Of a stretch of 64,000 nt of DNA, positions 59,018-64,000 are shown piece after piece (position 1 is the stretch's first letter; each line of letters begins with the position of its first letter). Source of the DNA: Streptomyces typhae (GTDB lineage: Bacteria > Actinomycetota > Actinomycetes > Streptomycetales > Streptomycetaceae). Both the position numbers and the translations under genes were made by a program. A model generated the notes under the pieces. That model saw only the letters and a program-made list of their open reading frames with translations. It had not been told where the DNA came from and searched no databases. The DNA is taken from assembly GCF_009755605.1 (NCBI RefSeq), contig NZ_WPNZ01000018.1:140981-204980 (forward strand). The letters are read 5' to 3'.

Positions 59018-59209
59018 TCAGCCCTTGTCGCGCCCCAAGGACGGATCAGCCTTCCGGGCGCGCTCCCGCGCGTCGTGCATCGCCTTCTTGGCGTCCCCGC
59101 GGGCCTGGTCGACCTTGCCCTGGACCTGCCGTTCGCGGTTCCCGGTGACCTTTCCCGCCATCTCCTTGGCCTTGCCTTTTGCCTTGTCCATGCCGCCGTT
59201 GCCCGCCAT
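59018..59209 (-). CDS. CsbD family stress protein
   Basis: 63 residues from ATG 59209, with gaggagg upstream. The sequence MDKAKGKAKEMAGKVTGNRERQVQGKVDQARGDAKKAMHDARERARK is a typical CsbD: charged, helical and probably disordered alone. csbD is SigB-controlled in Bacillus, and related genes are stress-induced in Streptomyces. It lies 77 nt downstream of the HhH gene on the same strand. Molecular role unknown. Confidence 0.95.
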   Translation of the reverse strand: MAGNGGMDKAKGKAKEMAGKVTGNRERQVQGKVDQARGDAKKAMHDARERARKADPSLGRDKG

Positions 59210-59286
59210 GGGCTCCTCCTCGCCGGGGGGGTGACCTTCCGGCCTCAACGTAAGCCGGGGAGGGCGAGCGCGCACTCCGGGACGGC

Positions 59287-59937
59287 CTACCCGCCCGCCC
59301 GTTCCAGACACTGCTCCACCAGCTTCCGGTCGAGGGCGGCCCGCACCAGCGCCGCGGCCACCACCCCCGGCCGCGCCCCGCCCCTCAGCCGCATCAGACC
59401 GGCCGCGTCCTGCGGCAGCCCGAGGCGTTCCGCGCCGTGGAGTGCCTTGCCGTCGACGTACGGCGCGTACTCCGGCCAGACGTCCTGCACTTCGCGCAGG
59501 AAGATGTCCGCGCCGGTGGGGCCGAGGCCCGGCACCCGTTGCAGGAGCCGCCGCGCGGCGGCCACGTCGCCGTCGGCCTCCGCGCGGACGCGGCGCAGGT
59601 CGCCGCGCCAGGTGTCGAGCACGAGGGCGGCCGCGTCGCCGAGCCGGGTCGCTGTCTGTTCGTCGTAACGCCGGTAGCCGCCGTCCCCGAGGGCGTCGAC
59701 CCGCTGCTGCCAGGTGGCGTCGGCCATGTCCCGGGGGCCGCGCAGGCCCGCCGCGTACAGCGCGCGCGAGGTCGCCACCGCGATGGACGCGCGGATGCGG
59801 GCGCTCAGCAGGCTCGCGAGGACGAGCGTGCGGTAGAGCGGCTGCGGGGTGTCGGCCGCCTTGATGCCCGCCTCCGCGGCGTACGTCCGGCCCGCGCGCT
59901 TGAGCAGTTCGCGCAGCACGGCTTCGTGGTCGGTCAT
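59287..59937 (-). CDS. HhH domain protein, endonuclease III-like
   Basis: 216 residues from ATG 59937, overlapping the GlgX stop as ATGA. The helix-hairpin-helix is LLQRVPGLGPTGADIFLREVQ, followed by Asp in YVDGKAL, as in HhH-GPD glycosylases. The Lys expected after the hairpin in bifunctional enzymes is not obvious, and there is no Cys cluster. It could be a DNA glycosylase or a non-catalytic relative. Coupling to a glycogen gene is unusual. Confidence 0.8.
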   Translation of the reverse strand: MTDHEAVLRELLKRAGRTYAAEAGIKAADTPQPLYRTLVLASLLSARIRASIAVATSRALYAAGLRGPRDMADATWQQRVDALGDGGYRRYDEQTATRLGDAAALVLDTWRGDLRRVRAEADGDVAAARRLLQRVPGLGPTGADIFLREVQDVWPEYAPYVDGKALHGAERLGLPQDAAGLMRLRGGARPGVVAAALVRAALDRKLVEQCLERAGG

Positions 59938-62051
59938 CGTGCCACCTCCGAGGGGCGGGACAGCAGGAGCAGGCTGCGCGGTCCGACGGGGATCTCGCCG
60001 TCGGCCTTGTGTTCCGTCTCGTCCGAGAGGCCCCGCGGGTCCGAGGTGTCGAGCCGGGTCTCCCAGCGTTCACCGTACGCGGCGTCGGGCAGCCGGAAGA
60101 CGACCTGGTCGCCGCAGCTGTTGAGCAGGAGCAGGAAGGAGTCGTCGACCACGGCCCGGCCCTGGAAGTCGGGTTCGGCGATGGCGTCGCCGTTGAGGAA
60201 GACCCCGACGGCGTGGGCGTCGGGCCGCAGCCAGTCCTCGTCGGTCATCTCGCGGGCGTCGGGCCGCAGCCACACCAGGTCGGGCAGCGGACCGCGGGCG
60301 CGTGCCGCGGCCTCGCCGCGGAAGAAGCGGCGTCGGCGCAGCACCGGGTGCGTGGCGCGCAGGGCGATGGCGCGCCGGGTGAAGGCGACCAGCTGGTGCT
60401 GCTCGTCGTCGAGGTCCCAGTCGACCCAGGAGGTCTCGTCGTCCTGGCAGTAGGCGTTGTTGTTGCCGTGCTGGGTGCGGCCCAGCTCGTCGCCGTGGGC
60501 GAGCATCGGGATGCCCTGCGAGAGCATGAGGGTGGCGAGGAGGTTCCGCTGCTGCCGGGCGCGCAGCTCCAGGACCCACTGGTCGTGGGTGGGGCCCTCC
60601 ACCCCGCAGTTCCAGGAGCGGTTGTCGCTCTCGCCGTCCTGGTTGTCCTCGCCGTTGGCCTCGTTGTGCTTCTCGTCGTACGAGACGAGGTCGCGCAGCG
60701 TGAAGCCGTCGTGGGCGGTGACGAAGTTGACGCTGGCGCGCGGCCTGCGCCGGTCGTGCTGGTACAGGTCGGAGGAGCCCGTCAGACGGGAGGCGAACTC
60801 GGCGAGCGTGTGGTCCTTGCTGCGCCAGAAGTCCCGTACGGCGTCCCGGTACTTGCCGTTCCACTCCGACCACAGGGGCGGGAAGTTGCCGACCTGGTAG
60901 CCGCCGTCGCCGACGTCCCACGGCTCGGCGATGAGCTTGACGCGGCCGACCACGGGGTCCTGCTGGACCAGGTCGAAGAACGCCGAGAGCCGGTCCACGT
61001 CGTGGAACTGCCGTGCCAGTGTGGCCGCGAGGTCGAAACGGAACCCGTCGACGTGCATCTCGGTGACCCAGTACCGCAGTGAGTCCATGACCAGTTGCAG
61101 GACGTTGGGATGCCGCATGAGCAGGCTGTTGCCCGTGCCCGTGGTGTCGAAGTAGTGGGCCGGGTCGTCTTCCGCGAGCCGGTAGTAGGAGGCGTTGTCG
61201 ATGCCGCGGAACGCGAGGGTGGGGCCGTTCTCGTTGCCTTCGGCGGTGTGGTTGTAGACCACGTCGAGGATGACTTCGAGCCCCGCCGCGTGCAGCCGCT
61301 TGACCATCGACTTGAACTCGGTGACCTGTTCGCCGCGGCTGCCGTGCGCGGCGTAGCCGTTGTGCGGGGCGAAGAAGCCGATGGACGCGTAGCCCCAGTA
61401 GTTGGACAGGCCCCGGTCGCGCAGGAACCCGTCCTGCACGTACTGGTGCACGGGCATCAGTTCGACGGCCGTCACCCCGAGGGAGGTGAGATGGCCGACG
61501 ACCGCGTCGGTCGCGAGGCCCGCGTAGGTGCCGCGCAGTTCCGGCGGGACTTCGGGATGTCTGCGGGTGAGGCCGCGGACATGGGTTTCGTAGACGACGG
61601 TCTCGGCGTACGGCCGCCGCGGCGGCTGGTCGTCCTCCCAGCGGAAGGAGGGGTCGGTGACCACCGAGAGCGGGGTGTGCCCTGCGCTGTCGCCGGGGTC
61701 CGGCCCGTGCGCCGCCCGCTCGTACAGGGAGGCGTCGTTGTCGGTCTGTCCCTCGATCGCGGTGGCGTAGGGGTCGAGGAGCAGCTTGGCGGGGTTGCAC
61801 CGGTGGCCCGCGGCGGGGTCCCAGGGGCCGTGCACGCGGTAGGCGTAGCGCTGTCCGGGTCCGACGCCGGGCAGATAGCCGTGCCACACGAAGCCGTCGA
61901 CCTCGGAGAGGGTGATGTCGTCATGGGTGCCGTCGTCGTGGAAGAGGACCAGGACGACGCGCTCGGCGACCTCGCTGAACAGGGCGAAGTTGGTGCCTTC
62001 ACCGTCGTGCGTGGCGCCGAGCGGGGACGGGGATCCGGTCCAGGTGCGCAA
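59934..62051 (-). CDS. glgX: Glycogen debranching enzyme GlgX
   Basis: 705 residues from TTG 62051 (aggaagg 7-8 nt upstream). A CBM48-like N-terminus (PLGATHDGEGTNFALFSEVAERVVL) precedes the GH13 barrel: DVVYNHTAEG, DGFRFDLAATL with the nucleophile Asp, LIAEPWDVG with the acid Glu, and NFVTAHDGFTLRDLV. GlgX hydrolyses alpha-1,6 branches of glycogen limit dextrin. It sits near glgE, consistent with glycogen and trehalose turnover. Confidence 0.96.
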   Translation of the reverse strand: MRTWTGSPSPLGATHDGEGTNFALFSEVAERVVLVLFHDDGTHDDITLSEVDGFVWHGYLPGVGPGQRYAYRVHGPWDPAAGHRCNPAKLLLDPYATAIEGQTDNDASLYERAAHGPDPGDSAGHTPLSVVTDPSFRWEDDQPPRRPYAETVVYETHVRGLTRRHPEVPPELRGTYAGLATDAVVGHLTSLGVTAVELMPVHQYVQDGFLRDRGLSNYWGYASIGFFAPHNGYAAHGSRGEQVTEFKSMVKRLHAAGLEVILDVVYNHTAEGNENGPTLAFRGIDNASYYRLAEDDPAHYFDTTGTGNSLLMRHPNVLQLVMDSLRYWVTEMHVDGFRFDLAATLARQFHDVDRLSAFFDLVQQDPVVGRVKLIAEPWDVGDGGYQVGNFPPLWSEWNGKYRDAVRDFWRSKDHTLAEFASRLTGSSDLYQHDRRRPRASVNFVTAHDGFTLRDLVSYDEKHNEANGEDNQDGESDNRSWNCGVEGPTHDQWVLELRARQQRNLLATLMLSQGIPMLAHGDELGRTQHGNNNAYCQDDETSWVDWDLDDEQHQLVAFTRRAIALRATHPVLRRRRFFRGEAAARARGPLPDLVWLRPDAREMTDEDWLRPDAHAVGVFLNGDAIAEPDFQGRAVVDDSFLLLLNSCGDQVVFRLPDAAYGERWETRLDTSDPRGLSDETEHKADGEIPVGPRSLLLLSRPSEVAR

Positions 62052-62127
62052 GCGTCTGCCTTCCTCATGGAGGGGCGGGGCGGCCGGTGGTCTCGGCGTG
62101 CGGCCGCCGGGCCGCCCCGGCCGGACG

Positions 62128-62613
62128 TCACGCCCGCGTCGACCCCGCGAGCACGGTCACGCTCTCCGCACGCGGCACGTGCAGCGCCGTCGGCTCGCCG
62201 GGGGTCGGGGAGAGGGAGGCGAGCGGGATGTGCTCGGGTGTCCGGGCCCGGCACGAGAACCAGATGATCTTGCCGTCGGTCGCCGGGCAGCTTCCCCAGC
62301 CGTCGCTCAGGGCGGCGATCTGCGCCAGGCATCCCTGCGGTCCGTAGTGGGGACCCGGCAGGTCGCGGTCGTTGTCGGACACGCCCGTGATGAGGTGCTG
62401 TCCGTTCCACCACATCTCGATGGCCGTCTTCTTGTCCGTGCCGTGCTCCTCGATGGCCCGGAGCAGGACACGGGTGCAGTGGCTGACGGGCTCGACGAGA
62501 ATCTCCAGACCCCAGTGCCGGAGGTGGGCGGCGAGAATGCGCCCGACCTGGTCGATCTTCTCCGGGCAGATCTCCACGTCCACGTGGTAGTAGCGGGGAA
62601 TTGCCGACTTCAT
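62128..62613 (-). CDS. Degenerate HATPase-type (anti-sigma-like) protein, Pep-A2-like
   Basis: 161 residues from ATG 62613 (gaggag about 9 nt upstream). The Streptomyces pattern MKSAIPRYYHVDVEICPEKIDQVGRILAAHLRHWGLE, then VSDNDRDLPGPHYGPQGCLAQIAALSDGWG, looks like a GHKL ATPase fold of the RsbW/anti-sigma type. The expected N-box Asn is missing (LLRAIEEHGTD), so ATP binding or kinase activity is doubtful. It lies 76 nt upstream of glgX, same strand. Role unknown. Confidence 0.78.
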   Translation of the reverse strand: MKSAIPRYYHVDVEICPEKIDQVGRILAAHLRHWGLEILVEPVSHCTRVLLRAIEEHGTDKKTAIEMWWNGQHLITGVSDNDRDLPGPHYGPQGCLAQIAALSDGWGSCPATDGKIIWFSCRARTPEHIPLASLSPTPGEPTALHVPRAESVTVLAGSTRA

Positions 62614-62935
62614 TGCGCTTGGCTCCTCTCGGCGAGGCTCCCGCCTCCTCCCGGCCGGTACGGGCCGGGCCCCGAACACGAAGCGTGAGCGTTGATCGCT
62701 CCTGAGTCAGTACCAGCGTGGGAGCACTACTCCATTCGCGCAACACGAGCGCACGGGAGTGCCCACCCACCACCCGGCAGTGGTCGTTGAATGCCTAACA
62801 AGACGCTGCGTGGCCGACCGTGCACCATGAGTCAGAAGCCCGACGGCGCGAGCCGACGGTCCCTCGAGGTGCGGAACCGGTTTCGCCAGGCCAGTCGCCC
62901 CGGCCGCGCCCTCGGAACACAAGAAGGTGACCAGT
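62614..62935. other. Divergent promoter region, HATPase protein / DUF5133
   Basis: A 322-nt gap between divergent genes with no coding signal. A small inverted repeat gagcg-ttgat-cgctc lies near 62687-62701. No consensus SigB-type promoter was found here by eye. Confidence 0.55.
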
Positions 62936-63178
62936 GTGGTGCTGCTGCCTGCAAAAGCCGAGGTCGCGCGGCATCTCAAGCTCTACCGGTCATGGGAGAG
63001 GCTGCTGATCGCCCACCCCTGCGACCGCGCCGTACAGAGGCAGTTCGAGAACACCGCGTACACGCTGTGCGTGCTGATGGGCGAGTGCACGGCCCGCGTC
63101 GCCGCCGACGCCGCCGAGGAGTATCTGCGTCCGCGCGCATCGCGCCGGCCACGGCCGGCCCCCGAACTCCGGGGGTGA
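62936..63178 (+). CDS. DUF5133 protein
   Basis: 80 residues from GTG 62936, chosen because the family begins VLLPAKAEVARHLKLY and agaagg lies about 8 nt upstream; GTG 62927 is the alternative. It is a short helical protein (RSWERLLIAHPCDRAVQRQFENTAYTLCVLMGECTARVAADAAEEYL) with no membrane segment, common in Streptomyces, function unknown. It precedes glgE by 41 nt and may be co-transcribed. Confidence 0.85.
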   Translation: MVLLPAKAEVARHLKLYRSWERLLIAHPCDRAVQRQFENTAYTLCVLMGECTARVAADAAEEYLRPRASRRPRPAPELRG

Positions 63179-63219
63179 TCGTCCCGTCCCGGGTTCCGAG
63201 GGTTGTGGAGGAGGGTCCG

Positions 63220-64000
63220 ATGACTTCAGCACCGGAGACACGTCCCGGCACGCCCTTCCCGGGGTCGGGTTGCGGCACTCCCCTGCCGGGGGCGGCGCGC
63301 CCGGCCACCGCGCTGCCCGTTCCCCTCATGGACGTCCACCCGGCCGTCGACGGCGGCCGCCGCCCCGCGAAGGCGGTGCCCGGCGAGACCTTCGAGGTCA
63401 CAGCGACCCTCTTCGGCGAGGGCCACAAAGCGGTCGGCGCCAACGTCGTACTGCTCGGCCCCGGCGAGCGGTGCGGCCCCTGGACGCCCATGCGGGAGGT
63501 CTCCCCGGGCAGTGACCGCTGGGGCGCCGAGGTCACCCCGGACGCGGAGGGACTCTGGACGTACGCCGTGGAGGCCTGGGCGGACCCGGTGACGGGATGG
63601 CGCCGCGCGGCGGAGGTGAAGGTTCCGGCCGGCGTCGACGTCGGCCTGATGCTGGAAGAGGGCGCGCTGCTGTACGAGCGGGCCGCCCAAGGGGTGCCCG
63701 GGGACGCGGAGCGCCGGGTCCTGCTGTCCGCCGCAGACGCGCTGCAGGACGACCTGCGGTCCCCGGCCGCACGCCTCAAGGCCGCGCTGGCGCCGCAGGT
63801 GACCGCGGTGCTCGCCCGTTTCCCGCTGCGGGAGCGGGTCACCCGTTCGGCCGCCTTTCCGCTGCGCGTGGAGCGTACGCGGGCGTTGTTCGGTTCCTGG
63901 TACGAGTTCTTCCCCCGCTCGGAGGGCGCGGTGGTGCGGGAGGGGGCGGCGCCGGTGTCGGGAACGTTCCGCACGGCGGCGCGGCGGCTTCCGGCGATCG
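63220..64000 (+). CDS. glgE: Alpha-1,4-glucan:maltose-1-phosphate maltosyltransferase GlgE, N-terminal part
   Basis: The first 260 residues from ATG 63220 (ggaggaggg upstream) are visible before the right edge. The N-domain beta-sandwich (VDGGRRPAKAVPGETFEVTATLFGEGHKAVGANVVL, WTYAVEAWADPVTGWRRAAEVK) and the hallmark RTRALFGSWYEFFPRSEG identify GlgE. It transfers maltosyl units from maltose-1-phosphate to alpha-1,4-glucan. Together with glgX this marks a trehalose-to-glycogen route; treS, pep2 and glgB are expected just outside. Confidence 0.95.
   Translation, partial: MTSAPETRPGTPFPGSGCGTPLPGAARPATALPVPLMDVHPAVDGGRRPAKAVPGETFEVTATLFGEGHKAVGANVVLLGPGERCGPWTPMREVSPGSDRWGAEVTPDAEGLWTYAVEAWADPVTGWRRAAEVKVPAGVDVGLMLEEGALLYERAAQGVPGDAERRVLLSAADALQDDLRSPAARLKAALAPQVTAVLARFPLRERVTRSAAFPLRVERTRALFGSWYEFFPRSEGAVVREGAAPVSGTFRTAARRLPAI

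Overview
The window looks like the chromosome of a Streptomyces or a very close relative. The DNA is extremely GC-rich, GTG and TTG starts are frequent, many genes overlap as ATGA or GTGA, and several families are actinomycete-specific (DUF6479, DUF5133, DUF5709, GAF-ANTAR, the GlgE pathway). No insertion sequence, integrase, phage gene, CRISPR array or rRNA was seen. Functions come from reading translations by eye and recognising families; no search was run.

Region by region. (1) 1-12.1 kb, minus strand: an iron-regulated siderophore locus with a large nonribosomal peptide synthetase (running off the left edge), a Tat-exported multicopper oxidase, an MbtH partner and two FecCD-type permeases. 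There are two DtxR/DmdR-type iron boxes, one per transcription unit. (2) 12.2-16.9 kb: a large-subunit catalase with a consensus SigB-type promoter and a T-tract terminator, then a DUF6479 membrane protein, an SRPBCC protein and a DNA topoisomerase IB. (3) 17.2-22.6 kb: three translationally coupled genes for a Trypco1-like small protein, a trypsin-like protease and a 1408-residue helical-repeat CHAT protease. This is a candidate proteolytic conflict/defence cascade and the most interesting item here. (4) 22.7-28.7 kb: aldo/keto reductase, MmpS-like lipoprotein, LuxR and GAF-ANTAR regulators, a lone CheB domain, a YihY/BrkB membrane protein. (5) 28.8-36.1 kb: a seven-gene operon with four glycosyltransferases, an SRPBCC protein, a CrtI-like flavoprotein and an SDR, product unknown. 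(6) 36.2-42.7 kb: Ku, PAP2 membrane phosphatase-like protein, small Cys-containing protein, MFS transporter, secreted protein, a heptad-repeat coiled-coil protein and a tRNA-like gene with an abnormal anticodon arm.

(7) 43.0-49.7 kb: NTF2-like protein behind a pair of operator-like repeats, DUF5709, a nucleotidyltransferase-BON-metallophosphoesterase operon, then ATP-grasp and CocE-type hydrolase genes behind a second consensus SigB-type promoter. (8) 49.7-52.9 kb: a GH65 disaccharide phosphorylase with a beta-phosphoglucomutase-like HAD protein. (9) 52.9-56.6 kb: an RsbQ / PAS-PP2C (RsbP-like) / STAS (RsbV-like) stress-signalling operon, with an SGNH hydrolase as probable first gene. (10) 56.7-64 kb: cyclophilin, a VOC protein with a coupled 52-codon upstream ORF, CsbD, an HhH protein, GlgX, a degenerate HATPase protein, DUF5133 and the start of GlgE (running off the right edge).

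A general-stress theme runs through the right three quarters of the window: SigB-type promoters, RsbQ/RsbP/RsbV-like partner switching, catalase, CsbD, Ku and glycogen/trehalose-type metabolism. The siderophore locus and the protease triad stand apart from it.
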